DNA of 64,000 bases from Flavobacteriales bacterium (lineage in GTDB: Bacteria; Bacteroidota; Bacteroidia; Flavobacteriales_F; PHOS-HE28), in the NCBI GenBank assembly GCA_016788635.1, contig JAEUSU010000027.1, forward strand, positions 62,001 to 126,000, written 5' to 3'. Under the pieces are notes generated by a model. It searched no databases. It worked only from the letters and a program-made list of their open reading frames with translations, and had not been told where the DNA came from. Positions 7,679 to 16,860 of the stretch are shown in pieces. The position numbers were made by a program, and so were the translations under genes. How positions within the stretch are numbered: the first letter of the stretch is position 1; every line of letters begins with the position of its first letter.

Positions 7679-9547
7679 TCAGCGTACCACCGTCATGCGC
7701 TTGGTCAACTGCACGTCACCAGCGGTAAGGGTGTAGAAGTACATCCCTTCGTTCAGGTGCTGGGTGTCCAGTTGAATGCGGAACTGGCCTGCAGGCTTCG
7801 AGCCTTCGTTGCGCTCCATGATCAACTTGCCGCTCACATCAAAGAGGCGGAAGGTGACCTGCGCGGCGCTTTCCAGGCTGTAAGGCACCACGGTGCTGCC
7901 ATTGCTGGGGTTGGGGAAGTTCTGGCCCAGGCCCACGCCGTTCACCACATCACGCTCCTCGATGCCCACGGTGGGGTCGAAGGTCATGCGCACCATGGGG
8001 GTGGCGGTGAGGAAGAACCATGTGTCGGTGGGGGTGTCGTAGATCAGTGAAGCGGTGCGCTCGCTGGTGCCGCTCACGGCCACACGCACGTTGTCCGCAC
8101 CACCGAAGTGTTTCAGGCACACGAAGTAGTCCTCGCCCCCGTTCAGGAATTGCGGGGTGGAGAAGGGCAGGGTGATGAACTTGTTCTGGCCGGTGGCATT
8201 CAAGTCCGCAGCGACGATGGTCTTCTCCTGCGTCTCTTCGATCAAGTCCAGGTTCACATCGAGCAGTTCAGCGCTGATCACCGTGCCTGCCACGGAGCCG
8301 TTGGCTACGGCCACGCGGATGGCAGTGAGCTCGGTGCTGGTCACGATGTGGAAATGGTTGCCGATGCGGTAGGCTGCGCCCGCATTGTCATCGAAACCGC
8401 TGGTGCTGTTGTTGTCCAGCGCGTACTGGTACTGGTCCACCATGAAGGAACGGCTGGCGGTATTGTCAGCAGGGTTCTCATCGGCGTCATCGGAGCTCAG
8501 CACGTAATTCACCGTGTAGGTGGAGGAAACAGCAGGGGGCGTGAAGGTGGCGTACAGGCTGTCCTTGGCGGCGGCTGAAATGAGGGCCCGAGTGTCCGTT
8601 GCGCTGAAGACGGAGGTGCCACCCGTGTTGGTCACATCAAAAGCCAGTTCCACGTTGGTCTGGTCCAAGCGGCCATCGTTGATCACATTGGCCTTCAGGG
8701 TGAGCGGGCGCAACTGTGAGTAAGGGTACATGCCGTATTCGATGGTGCTGTAGTCCACAGAGGTGGCGAAGAACCACTCGTCGTAGAAGGCATTCTGGAT
8801 CACCATGTCGTAATCGGGGCTTTCCACGAGGCGTACATCGTCCACCTGCCAGAAGTAGTGGGTCATGTTGCCGCTGGCAGTGCCATCGTGGGCAAAGCGG
8901 AAGCGCACGTTGGCAGGGTTGGCCTGGATGGCCGCACCCAGGTTCACGCGGCGCGTCTGCGTGGGGGAGATCTGGTTCACCGAGATGCCATCATCCACGA
9001 TCACGCGGGTCGGCCAGGTGGCACCACCGTCCGTGCTCACATCCACGAAGTGACCGGGGTTGGCACTGCAGCACCACCGCAGGCGCTGTTCGAAGATCAG
9101 GTGCACGTAGGGCGTGGCGCTCAGATCAAGCACGGGGCTGATGAGCCAGCCGTCACGGATCGCACAGCTGCTGGTGGCCACACAGCCATCGTTGCTCAGG
9201 TTGCTGTCGAAGATCATGAAGCCGTTGGAGACCGTGGTGCTCTGGATCTTCTCGGTGGCGGGGTTGCTGAAGTCGCCGTTGGGGCCATCCAGGTCCAGAA
9301 GCCACAGGGCGCCGTCAGGTCCGGCGGTGCTCCAGGCGCCTACACCGTTGTTCCCGGCAAGGCCGTTGGCGAAGTCCTCGCTGAAGACCGTTGCACCGTC
9401 CTTGGCCTGGCCAGCGGGCTCCTTATCCATGGCCAGCGGTTTCGGGGCGATGCCCATGCTGTGTTTGCGTGGCGCCAGCGATGTGCGCTGGGCCAAGGCG
9501 CTGCCCGTGATCAACAGCAGGCAGGCCAGAGAGTAAACTCGATTCAT
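7679..9547 (-). CDS. T9SS cargo protein, choice-of-anchor J type (paralog C)
   Basis: A 622-aa secreted protein with signal peptide MNRVYSLACLLLITGSALAQ. The N-terminal jelly-roll (TVFSEDFANGLAGNNGV ... HYFWQVDDVRLVES) holds several cysteines (NDGCVATSSC, RWCC) that may form disulfides. Then a CARDB-like segment (GRLDQTNVELAFDV), DENPADNTASRS, the shared block KTIVAADLNATGQNKF, KHFGGADNVRVAVSGTS and TATPMVRMTFDP. The C-terminal sorting domain is canonical (GLGQNFPNPSNGSTVVPYSL, then GMYFYTLTAGDVQLTKRM). It has its own promoter candidate and strong terminator. Role unknown; probably cell-surface binding. Confidence 0.87.
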   Translation of the reverse strand: MNRVYSLACLLLITGSALAQRTSLAPRKHSMGIAPKPLAMDKEPAGQAKDGATVFSEDFANGLAGNNGVGAWSTAGPDGALWLLDLDGPNGDFSNPATEKIQSTTVSNGFMIFDSNLSNDGCVATSSCAIRDGWLISPVLDLSATPYVHLIFEQRLRWCCSANPGHFVDVSTDGGATWPTRVIVDDGISVNQISPTQTRRVNLGAAIQANPANVRFRFAHDGTASGNMTHYFWQVDDVRLVESPDYDMVIQNAFYDEWFFATSVDYSTIEYGMYPYSQLRPLTLKANVINDGRLDQTNVELAFDVTNTGGTSVFSATDTRALISAAAKDSLYATFTPPAVSSTYTVNYVLSSDDADENPADNTASRSFMVDQYQYALDNNSTSGFDDNAGAAYRIGNHFHIVTSTELTAIRVAVANGSVAGTVISAELLDVNLDLIEETQEKTIVAADLNATGQNKFITLPFSTPQFLNGGEDYFVCLKHFGGADNVRVAVSGTSERTASLIYDTPTDTWFFLTATPMVRMTFDPTVGIEERDVVNGVGLGQNFPNPSNGSTVVPYSLESAAQVTFRLFDVSGKLIMERNEGSKPAGQFRIQLDTQHLNEGMYFYTLTAGDVQLTKRMTVVR

Positions 9548-9585
9548 CTGTACTAATTGGTTGGGTTGTTCTTTTTCAGGGGCCG

Positions 9586-9593
9586 TGAAGGTA
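9586..9593 (-). promoter_or_regulatory. Possible -7 box (TACCTTCA) for paralog C
   Basis: TACCTTCA on the minus strand resembles TAnnTTTG with two changes and lies 38 nt upstream of the paralog C ATG. The identical octamer precedes the small gene at 52121. Confidence 0.35.
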
Positions 9594-9699
9594 GGCGATC
9601 GAAGGATCGCTTTCGATGCGCTTACCGGGGATAGGACGTTAGAGCTGGGGCCATATGCTGCCTTGCGTTCTGCACGGACCAGCTTGTTCTAGCAAGGTC

Positions 9700-9738
9700 A
9701 AAAAGGAACAGCCTCCCATTGGGAGGCTGTTCCTTTTT
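9700..9738. terminator. Bidirectional intrinsic terminator after paralog D
   Basis: Perfect 18-bp arms: A5GGAACAGCCTCCC at 9700-9717 and its complement at 9721-9738, loop ATT. A-run and T-run flank the stem, so it works in both directions. It lies 18 nt past the paralog D stop (minus strand). The 209-nt gap 9548-9756 otherwise holds only the paralog C promoter region. Confidence 0.88.
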
Positions 9739-9756
9739 AAAGTAAACGCTTGTCTA

Positions 9757-11634
9757 TCAGCGGGTAACCACCATGCGGCGGGTCAGCTGATCACGGCCTG
9801 CGGTAAGGGTGTAGCTATACACGCCCGGGGCCAGGTGAGCGGCGTTGAAGTCGATCAGGTGCTTGCCAGCGCCTTTGGTGCCGTAGTCCGCACTGAACAC
9901 CACTTTTCCACTGATGTCCAGCACGTTGAAGGTGACCAGACGGGCATCGCTCAATTCGTACTGGATGCTGGTGTTGCCATTGAAGGGGTTCGGCATGTTG
10001 GGGCCGAGGGTCACACCATTGCGGCTCAGGTCCTCGATGCCCACGGCATTACCCAGGAAGAGGCGCACCATGGCCGTGCCCAGCACGTAGTACCACTGGC
10101 CATCGTCGTAGTCGAAGAAGAACACGGTCTGCGCAGGGGGCGTTCCGCTGGAGCCCACGCGTACCGCTCCACCACCGAAATGGTTCAGCGCGGCCACGTA
10201 TTCATCCTGAGCGTTCAGGGGGAAAGGAGAGGTGAAGGGGATGTAGGTGAAGTTGCCCTGCCCCACGGTGTTGTAGTCAGAGGTCTGCACTTCATAGTCG
10301 TTCGATTCCGCCACCACGTCAAGGTTCGCGTCGAGAAGCTCACCGTGCACCACCAAGCCTTCGCCGGCTGCACCGAACGCTACACCCACACCGTAGGCCA
10401 CGCTGCCGGATTGCATGATCTCCATGAGCGGGCCGATCTTGTAACCGTTGTTCTGATTGCCGAAGAAGGAACCGGCAGCACCATTGTCACGGGCCATAAC
10501 GTTGGAGCCCTGGGCCAGGGAAGGACCGGAGTACTCAAAGGTCTTGGTGCCGTCATTGTCGGCCGGATTGTCATCCGTGGCGTCGGCGCTCAGGGTGGCG
10601 TTGATCACCAAGGTGCCCACCGTGCTCGGGGTCCAGGGGGTGTTGATCACGATCGTATCGCTGGCACCTTGAGCAAGGTTTGCAAGCGGGCTGCTGGTGA
10701 AAGGCGAGCCGGCAACAGGCGTACCGTTCAAGGTCACGGCAGCGCTCACGGTCACATTGGTCTGTGCCACGCCACCATTGTTCGCCACCGCCACCGCAAT
10801 GCGCAGGTTCTCCGCTTGGGAGAGGGGCATGAAGCTGTACTCGAACGAACGGATCACAGGGTCCAGGTTGTCCTGTGTCACATCTTCGCTGAACACCTGG
10901 GTAAGCGTCAGGTTGTTGGGCAGGATCGGCGCCACGCACACATCGTCGATGGCCATGCCGGTGGCCCAGTTGCCACCACCACCATCGCTCCAGGAGAAGC
11001 GGATGCGCACATCGGCTTCGCCGTCGAAGGCGCTGAGGTCCACCACGCGGATCTGCCAGGCACTGCTGGCCGGGATGGTGAACACATCGGTGAACGGACC
11101 ACCGCTCACGCTTACCTGAAGCTTGCTGGGGCCACCACCGAAGAGCTGGTCATTGAAAACGCGGAAACCCACGGACATGGCGCTCAGGCCGGTGAAATCC
11201 AAAGAAGGGGTCACCAGGCCCACATCGACCATGTCGCAATTGCAGGGGGTGCCGTCATCGTTGGCGTAGATGGACTTGTTGCCCGAGGGGATGTCAGGAA
11301 CCGGGAAGTAGCCTCCGTTGTTGGCTTGTGCGCCGGTGCCAATGGCCCATGCGTTCACAAAGGTGCCCGCACCCACACCGGTGGAGCTCTGTTGTTCCAC
11401 TTGTGGGCCAATGTCCCAGCCGGCGGTGACCAGGTTGGGTACAGTCACGGATTCAAAGTCCTCTTCAAGTATGCAGATCCCGCCGCCCTTCATGTAGTCG
11501 GACGGTTTGGTCTGGACCTTGTCGTTCAATTGCTTCGGTGCCAAGCCTTTCGGCAGGGAGGGCAGGCCAGCACGCTGGGCCATGGCTCCACCTGCGATCA
11601 AGCTCAGACCAACAAAGGCGTACACCTTTTTCAT
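9757..11634 (-). CDS. T9SS cargo protein, choice-of-anchor type (paralog D)
   Basis: A 625-aa secreted protein. The start at 11634 gives MKKVYAFVGLSLIAGGAMAQ, a strong signal peptide; the reading frame extends 150 codons further upstream but that part overlaps the promoter and has no signal. The jelly-roll domain (ILEEDFESVTVPNL ... WATGMAIDDVCVAP) contains NCDMVDVGLVTPSLDF. It is followed by a CARDB-like segment (NNGGVAQTNVTVSAAV), DDNPADNDGTKTF, the shared block DYEVQTSDYNTVGQGNF, NHFGGGAVRVGSSG and GTAMVRLFLGNAVGIED. The C-terminal T9SS type A sorting domain is canonical (GPNMPNPFNGNTSIQYEL; GVYSYTLTAGRDQLTRRM). It is flanked by its own promoter and an 18-bp terminator. Confidence 0.87.
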   Translation of the reverse strand: MKKVYAFVGLSLIAGGAMAQRAGLPSLPKGLAPKQLNDKVQTKPSDYMKGGGICILEEDFESVTVPNLVTAGWDIGPQVEQQSSTGVGAGTFVNAWAIGTGAQANNGGYFPVPDIPSGNKSIYANDDGTPCNCDMVDVGLVTPSLDFTGLSAMSVGFRVFNDQLFGGGPSKLQVSVSGGPFTDVFTIPASSAWQIRVVDLSAFDGEADVRIRFSWSDGGGGNWATGMAIDDVCVAPILPNNLTLTQVFSEDVTQDNLDPVIRSFEYSFMPLSQAENLRIAVAVANNGGVAQTNVTVSAAVTLNGTPVAGSPFTSSPLANLAQGASDTIVINTPWTPSTVGTLVINATLSADATDDNPADNDGTKTFEYSGPSLAQGSNVMARDNGAAGSFFGNQNNGYKIGPLMEIMQSGSVAYGVGVAFGAAGEGLVVHGELLDANLDVVAESNDYEVQTSDYNTVGQGNFTYIPFTSPFPLNAQDEYVAALNHFGGGAVRVGSSGTPPAQTVFFFDYDDGQWYYVLGTAMVRLFLGNAVGIEDLSRNGVTLGPNMPNPFNGNTSIQYELSDARLVTFNVLDISGKVVFSADYGTKGAGKHLIDFNAAHLAPGVYSYTLTAGRDQLTRRMVVTR

Positions 11635-11670
11635 GGTTGGGTCGGTTAAATGAGCGTTAGGGTAAGGGCT

Positions 11671-11678
11671 CAAATATA
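11671..11678 (-). promoter_or_regulatory. -7 promoter box (TATATTTG) for paralog D
   Basis: An exact TAnnTTTG match on the minus strand, 36 nt upstream of the start at 11634. It confirms that the coding start is not further upstream. Confidence 0.6.
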
Positions 11679-11758
11679 GACCGCCCGGTGATGGATCGTT
11701 CATCCGGCGACGAAACGTTGGAGCACCGGGATGGAACCGTCCGGGTGGGCCACGAAAT

Positions 11759-11786
11759 GAGCGAGCCCCGCACGCGGGGCTCGCTC
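11759..11786 (-). terminator. Probable terminator of paralog E
   Basis: 13-bp arms GAGCGAGCCCCGC / GCGGGGCTCGCTC nearly touching at the loop, located 23 nt past the paralog E stop. Only a short ATTTC follows on the minus strand, so the T-tract is weak. Confidence 0.6.
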
Positions 11787-11809
11787 CACTTTTCCTGCGA
11801 AGCCGGTCC

Positions 11810-13639
11810 TCAGGGCATGCGCACCAAACGCGTGGAAGTGCGTTGTTCACCCACCTGCAGGGTGAAGAGATAGGTTCCTGGGGCCAGGGAACCGCCATCA
11901 ATGCTGACCGACCCCCTGCCCGCCGCCTGCAAACCCTTGTCACCGGAGGCGACCAAGCGGCCACCTGCATCACGCAGGTCCCAGCGCAGGGGACTGGACC
12001 GTTCCAATGTGTAGTGCACCACCGTTCCAGCGTCGAACAAGCTGGGTTGTGCCACCAGTCGGAACGGATAGGCATCCGTCTCATTCACGCGTGCCGTGGC
12101 ATCGAAGTTCATACGTACCATGGGTGTGGTGCGCACGAAGAACCAGGTGTTCACCGGGCCGTCGAAGATCAATGAGGTCTGTTGATAGCTCTGTCCGCTC
12201 ATGCCGACGAACACATCGTCCGTGCCACCAAAATGGCGCACGGCCACGAAATAGTCTTTGTTGGCGTCAAGTATCACCGGATCGATCAAGGGCACGGTGA
12301 TGAAGATGCCTTCTCCGAAGCCGCAGAGGTCCGACGTTTGGATCTCGTATTCGTCCGAGGACATCAAGGGGTCCCTGTTCTCGTCCAGCAGTTCCACGGT
12401 TATGATGGCTCCGGGGTCCGATCGTTCACTGATGGCCACATCGATCGCATACACGGTAGCCGCCTGCGTGGTGTGGTACCAGTTGCCCAGCATGAAAGCT
12501 CCACCTTCATTGTCCAGGTCTTGTGACATGGACGCGCGATCGCGAGCGAAGAGGTGCGGATCCAGATCGAACAGGTCACTCAGCACATTGTCATCCGGGG
12601 CATCGTCCACGGCGTCCTGTAGCATCGTGTAGGTGAGCAGGTAGGTGCCGATCACGTCGGGAGGGGTGTACGAGGTGATGTACAGGCTGTCCTTCTGGCC
12701 CGGGGCCAGTGTGATGGATGGGCTCACCAAGGTGACATCGTTGGCACCGGGGCCATCCACTTCCACCTGCAGCCGGACGTTGGTCTGTGCCGTGGAGCCG
12801 TTGTTCACCACACGGCCACGGAAGTTCAAGGGGCGTGTCTGGCCAGCGCGGTAAACGGTGTAGGGCAGCCGCCTGAAGTCGGATTCCGTCAGGTCCCATG
12901 CGGAGTGGGTCACATCCAACAGATGCAGATCGTTCGGCAATGCGGCGAGCAGTGCGATGTCATCCACCTGCCAGGAGTAGGTGAAGCCTTGTGAGCTCAG
13001 CCACCGTAGCCTTATGCGGACGTCCGATGAACCCATGGTGAGCGCACTGCTGATGTTGAGGATGATGACCTGTGCTTCGGGCGCTCCTGGCGTACTTGCA
13101 TTTCCGGGAATGTCCTGGTTCACCGGGAACGCGGTCCAGTTAAGGCCGCCGTTCCCGCTTACCTCCACCACCGTCTGGTCCCCGTTCAATTGCCGGAAGC
13201 TTTGCTCGAAGCGAAGCAGCATGTGGGCATGGGTATCCAGGCCCAGGATCGGTGGCGAGCTCAGGGTGGTGTTCTCCATCACTCCGGGTGTACCTTCCAA
13301 GTCGCTGTCGGCCACCACCCATGAACCACCTGGAAAGCCAGTGGTGGACTCCAGCGGCCCAGGGGTGAAGCCCCCGGTGTTCCCCGTGCTGGTCAATGCC
13401 CAGCTCACTGGTCCGCTAAGCGTTTGCACCACCCAGGAACCGAGGCCTGCTTCGAAGTCCTCGCTCCAGAGCACGGTCCATGCGGCTCGCGCCTGCAGGT
13501 CTTCAAGCCGGCCTGTCGTCGGGCCCTCCGTCCAGACAAAGGGTTGTTTCTCCGGACCGCGTGGGTGCAGGTCGAGTCCGGGTTGTGCGTGGGCGTTCAG
13601 CGTGATGAGCCCAAGGAGAAGAAGTAGGGAGCGTGCCAT
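11810..13639 (-). CDS. T9SS cargo protein, choice-of-anchor J type (paralog E)
   Basis: A 609-aa secreted protein. The start at 13639 gives MARSLLLLLGLITLNAHAQ; the 52 extra upstream codons lack signal-peptide character. The jelly-roll domain runs VLWSEDFEAGLGSWVVQ ... YSWQVDDIALLA, then a CARDB-like segment (NGSTAQTNVRLQVEV), VDDAPDDNVLSD, the shared block EYEIQTSDLCGFGEGIF, RHFGGTDDVFVGMSGQS and RTTPMVRMNFDA, and a T9SS sorting domain (SLAPGTYLFTLQVGEQR). Block order and spacing match paralogs A-D. As the most upstream member in transcription direction it lies next to the gcvP terminator. Function unknown. Confidence 0.86.
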   Translation of the reverse strand: MARSLLLLLGLITLNAHAQPGLDLHPRGPEKQPFVWTEGPTTGRLEDLQARAAWTVLWSEDFEAGLGSWVVQTLSGPVSWALTSTGNTGGFTPGPLESTTGFPGGSWVVADSDLEGTPGVMENTTLSSPPILGLDTHAHMLLRFEQSFRQLNGDQTVVEVSGNGGLNWTAFPVNQDIPGNASTPGAPEAQVIILNISSALTMGSSDVRIRLRWLSSQGFTYSWQVDDIALLAALPNDLHLLDVTHSAWDLTESDFRRLPYTVYRAGQTRPLNFRGRVVNNGSTAQTNVRLQVEVDGPGANDVTLVSPSITLAPGQKDSLYITSYTPPDVIGTYLLTYTMLQDAVDDAPDDNVLSDLFDLDPHLFARDRASMSQDLDNEGGAFMLGNWYHTTQAATVYAIDVAISERSDPGAIITVELLDENRDPLMSSDEYEIQTSDLCGFGEGIFITVPLIDPVILDANKDYFVAVRHFGGTDDVFVGMSGQSYQQTSLIFDGPVNTWFFVRTTPMVRMNFDATARVNETDAYPFRLVAQPSLFDAGTVVHYTLERSSPLRWDLRDAGGRLVASGDKGLQAAGRGSVSIDGGSLAPGTYLFTLQVGEQRTSTRLVRMP

Positions 13640-13703
13640 GTGCGTGGGTTCTTTTCGTCCGTTTTCGCGCAGCATCCGGAGCTGGATGATGCACTTGCAT
13701 GGC

Positions 13704-13710
13704 CGAAGTA
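13704..13710 (-). promoter_or_regulatory. Weak -7 candidate (TACTTCG) for paralog E
   Basis: TACTTCG on the minus strand followed by GCC, 64 nt before the paralog E start. It is one base shorter than TAnnTTYG, so the call is tentative. The 231-nt gap 13640-13870 also holds the gcvP terminator and nothing else recognisable. Confidence 0.25.
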
Positions 13711-13800
13711 ACCCGCGCTGAAAGCCTTGCTGGTAGCGGTTTGTGACGCGTGGCGCACAGGCTGGTGAACCGTTGTCGCCGGTGCAGAAGGGCACAAGCT

Positions 13801-13834
13801 ACACGGCCGCTGCATCCATATGCAGCGGCCGTGT
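13801..13834 (-). terminator. Probable terminator of gcvP
   Basis: Perfect 15-bp arms ACACGGCCGCTGCAT (13801-13815) and its complement (13820-13834) with a CCAT loop, 36 nt past the gcvP stop. The following minus-strand sequence is not T-rich. Confidence 0.7.
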
Positions 13835-13870
13835 GTTCGATCGTGTAAGTGGTGACAGCCCGTGTATGGC

Positions 13871-16744
13871 TCAGTTCACCGGCTCGGTCATGTACTCCTC
13901 AATTGGCGGGCACACGCACACCAGGTTGCGGTCACCGTAGGCGTTGTCCACACGGCTTACACTGGTCCAGAATTTCCGTTCGCGCAAGCCGCTCACAGGG
14001 AAGGCCGCCTTCTCGCGGCCGTAACTGTGGCCCCAATGATCGGCCGTGAGCTCCGCTGGTGTGTGCGGAGCCATCTTCAGCACGTTGTCCGCCTTGTCGG
14101 CCTGCCCGTTCTCGATCTCCGCGATCTCCCTGCGGATGGCGATCATCGCATCGCAGAAGCGATCAAGCTCCGAGCGGCTCTCGCTTTCGGTGGGCTCCAC
14201 CATCAAGGTGCCGGCCACGGGAAAGCTCACCGTGGGCGCGTGGAAGCCGTAGTCCATCAATCGCTTGGCGATGTCCTCCACCTCCACTCCAGCCGTCCGC
14301 TTGAACTCGCGGCAATCCAGGATCATCTCATGGGCCACCGTGCCGTTGGCGCCGGTGTACAGGATGGGGTAGTGCTCCTGCAGGCGCGCCTTGATGTAGT
14401 TGGCATTGAGGATCGCCAATTTGGTGGCCTGCGTGAGGCCCCGCCCACCGAGCATGTTGATGTAGCCATAGCTGATGAGCAGGATGAGCGCGCTGCCCCA
14501 GGGTGCGCTGCTCACCGCATGCACGGCCTGGTCGCCGCCGGTGCGCACCAGTGGATGGCCTGGCAGGAAGGGCTTGAGCTTGTCGTTCACACAAATGGGG
14601 CCCATGCCGGGGCCGCCGCCGCCGTGCGGGATGGCGAATGTCTTGTGCAGGTTCAGGTGGCACACGTCCGCGCCGATCTCACCCGGGCTGGTCAGTCCCA
14701 CCTGCGCGTTCATGTTGGCGCCATCCATGTACACCAGCCCGCCGTTCGCATGAATGGTGGCGGTGATCTCCTTGATGGTCTCCTCATACACGCCATGCGT
14801 GCTGGGGTAGGTCACCATCAAGCAGGAGAGCCTGTCCTTGTATTGCTCCGCCTTCGCCTTCAGGTCGGCCACATCCACACAGCCTTCAGCATCGCTCTTC
14901 ACCACCACCACCTCCATGCCGGCCATCACGGCGCTGGCCGGGTTGGTGCCGTGCGCGCTGCTCGGGATCAATGCGATCGACCGGTGTTTGTCGCCGCGCG
15001 CCTCGTGGTATGCGCGGATCACCAGCAGGCCGGCGTATTCACCCTGTGCGCCGCTGTTGGGCTGCAAGCTGGTGGCTGTGAAGCCGGTGATCGTCGCCAG
15101 ATCGGCGGACAGCCGGTTGAAGAGTTCCTGGTAGCCCCTGGTCTGTTCCACGGGCACGAAGGGATGAATGCCGGCCCACTCCGGCCAGGAGAGCGGCATC
15201 AGGGTGCTGGCGGCGTTCAGCTTCATGGTGCACGAGCCCAGCGGGATCATGCCGTGCGTCAGCGAGAAGTCCTTGTTCTCCAAATGCTTCACGTACCGCA
15301 TCAACTCGGTCTCCGTGTGGTGCGTGTTGAAGACCGGGTGGGAAAGGAGTTCACCGGTGCGTTGCAATGTGGAAGGCACCGCCATGGGGGCACCATTGCT
15401 CGCGGTGATGGGTGCGGCCTTTTTGCCGCATGCTTCCGCAAGGGCCGCGAGTACATCGTTCACATCTTGCTCACGCACCGTCTCGTCGAAGCTGACGGAA
15501 ACGGTTCCCGCAGCATAGCGCAGGTTGATGCCGCGCGCCTCGGTGGCCTTGCGCAGACCCTCCTCCTGAACGCCAGCGGGCATCTTGAAGGTAACGGTGT
15601 CGAAGTAGCTGCTGTTCACCAGCGTGTAGCCCAGGGCCTGCGCGCCTTCACTGAGCTTGCGCGTGAGGCCGTGCACACGCTTGGCGATGCGCCGCAAGCC
15701 GTCCGGCCCATGGTACACAGCGTACATGCCAGCCATTACAGCCAGAAGTGCCTGCGCCGTGCAGATGTTGCTCGTGGCCTTGTCGCGCCGGATGTGCTGT
15801 TCGCGTGTTTGCAATGCCATGCGCAATGCGCGCTGGCCGCGGCGGTCCTGGCTTACGCCGATGATGCGACCGGGGATGAGCCGCTTGAACTCCTCGGTGG
15901 TGGCGAAGAAGCCGGCATGCGGACCTCCATAGCCCATGGGCACACCGAAGCGTTGGCTGTTGCCCACGCACACATCGGCACCCCACTCACCTGGCGGGCT
16001 CAGCAACACCAGTGCGAGCAGATCGCTGCACACGGCCACCCGAATGCCGGCGGCTTTTGCTTTTGTCACGTTGGCCTTCCAGTCGTTCACCTCGCCGGTG
16101 ATGGAGGGGTACTGCAGGATCATGCCGAAGAATCCGGAGTCCGGGGTGAAGGAAGCGGCGTCGCCCACCACGACCTCCACGCCAACGGGCACCGCCCGCG
16201 TGCGCAGCACATCCACGTTCTGCGGATAGAGCCCGCGGTCCACGAAGAACTTGTTGGCGGCCTGTTGCTCGCGGCTCCGGGCATGGTAGAGCATCAACAT
16301 GGCTTCGGCGGCGCCGGTGGCCTCGTCCAGCAGGCTGGCATTCGCGATGGGCAGCGCGGTGAGCTCGCTCACCATGGTCTGGAAATTCAGAAGGGCCTCC
16401 AAACGGCCCTGTGCGATCTCCGCCTGGTAGGGGGTGTAGGCGGTGTACCATCCCGGGTTCTCGAACACATTGCGTTGGATGGCCGGTGGCACGATGGTGC
16501 CATGAAAGCCCAGGCCGAGGTAGCTGCGGTACACCTTGTTCTTCGCGCCCAGGGCGCGCATATGGTCCAGATGTTCACGCTCGGTAAGGGGCTCGCTCAG
16601 CACCAGTGGTTTGCTGCGGATGCCGCTGGGCACGGTGCGTTCGATGAGGTTGTCCAGGCTGGGCGATCCGATGGCGCGGAGCATGGCTTCGATCTCCGAT
16701 GCATTGGGACCATTGTGGCGCTCTAAGTAGCTGACGGGTTCCAT
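13871..16744 (-). CDS. gcvP: Glycine dehydrogenase (decarboxylating), P-protein
   Basis: The PLP-dependent P-protein of the cytosolic glycine cleavage system, which decarboxylates glycine and passes the aminomethyl group to the H-protein. The 957-aa length matches the fused alpha-beta form. Motifs: [15 protein letters not shown] in the N-terminal half, and the PLP-lysine region [16 protein letters not shown] with Lys701. The start at 16744 has a TATCTTTG promoter box 25 nt upstream. No gcvT or gcvH is adjacent, so the system is dispersed in this genome. A full-length open frame on the opposite strand is a codon-bias artefact. Confidence 0.97.
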   Translation of the reverse strand: MEPVSYLERHNGPNASEIEAMLRAIGSPSLDNLIERTVPSGIRSKPLVLSEPLTEREHLDHMRALGAKNKVYRSYLGLGFHGTIVPPAIQRNVFENPGWYTAYTPYQAEIAQGRLEALLNFQTMVSELTALPIANASLLDEATGAAEAMLMLYHARSREQQAANKFFVDRGLYPQNVDVLRTRAVPVGVEVVVGDAASFTPDSGFFGMILQYPSITGEVNDWKANVTKAKAAGIRVAVCSDLLALVLLSPPGEWGADVCVGNSQRFGVPMGYGGPHAGFFATTEEFKRLIPGRIIGVSQDRRGQRALRMALQTREQHIRRDKATSNICTAQALLAVMAGMYAVYHGPDGLRRIAKRVHGLTRKLSEGAQALGYTLVNSSYFDTVTFKMPAGVQEEGLRKATEARGINLRYAAGTVSVSFDETVREQDVNDVLAALAEACGKKAAPITASNGAPMAVPSTLQRTGELLSHPVFNTHHTETELMRYVKHLENKDFSLTHGMIPLGSCTMKLNAASTLMPLSWPEWAGIHPFVPVEQTRGYQELFNRLSADLATITGFTATSLQPNSGAQGEYAGLLVIRAYHEARGDKHRSIALIPSSAHGTNPASAVMAGMEVVVVKSDAEGCVDVADLKAKAEQYKDRLSCLMVTYPSTHGVYEETIKEITATIHANGGLVYMDGANMNAQVGLTSPGEIGADVCHLNLHKTFAIPHGGGGPGMGPICVNDKLKPFLPGHPLVRTGGDQAVHAVSSAPWGSALILLISYGYINMLGGRGLTQATKLAILNANYIKARLQEHYPILYTGANGTVAHEMILDCREFKRTAGVEVEDIAKRLMDYGFHAPTVSFPVAGTLMVEPTESESRSELDRFCDAMIAIRREIAEIENGQADKADNVLKMAPHTPAELTADHWGHSYGREKAAFPVSGLRERKFWTSVSRVDNAYGDRNLVCVCPPIEEYMTEPVN

Positions 16745-16769
16745 GGGGTGGGGTTTGCCGAAAGGCCCG

Positions 16770-16777
16770 CAAAGATA
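16770..16777 (-). promoter_or_regulatory. -7 promoter box (TATCTTTG) for gcvP
   Basis: An exact TAnnTTTG match on the minus strand ending 25 nt before the gcvP ATG. The short leader leaves no room for a glycine riboswitch. Confidence 0.6.
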
Positions 16778-16846
16778 CAGGGCGTGATCCGGCCGTTATG
16801 GGGACAGGAACAACCAAGGCCTTGGCACGGTTCCAAGGCTCCGCGC

Positions 16847-16853
16847 TACTTTG
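16847..16853 (+). promoter_or_regulatory. -7-like box (TACTTTG) before the 16861 gene
   Basis: TACTTTG followed by GCGCGCC and then ATG at 16861, a 7-nt gap. It is the 7-mer form of the box and favours the start at 16861 over an upstream in-frame ATG at 16798. Confidence 0.4.
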
Positions 16854-16860
16854 GCGCGCC

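Noticed and set aside
9655-11649. A 664-aa plus-strand open frame opposite paralog D
   Set aside because: The same antisense artefact; it crosses the 18-bp terminator at 9700-9738 and has no recognisable domain.
13862-16726. A 954-aa open frame on the plus strand opposite gcvP
   Set aside because: It mirrors gcvP almost exactly and its translation is low-complexity in Ala/Gly/His/Val. It results from GC-rich codon bias of the real gene.
16745-16860. A glycine riboswitch ahead of gcvP
   Set aside because: The promoter box leaves only a 25-nt leader, too short for the riboswitch.
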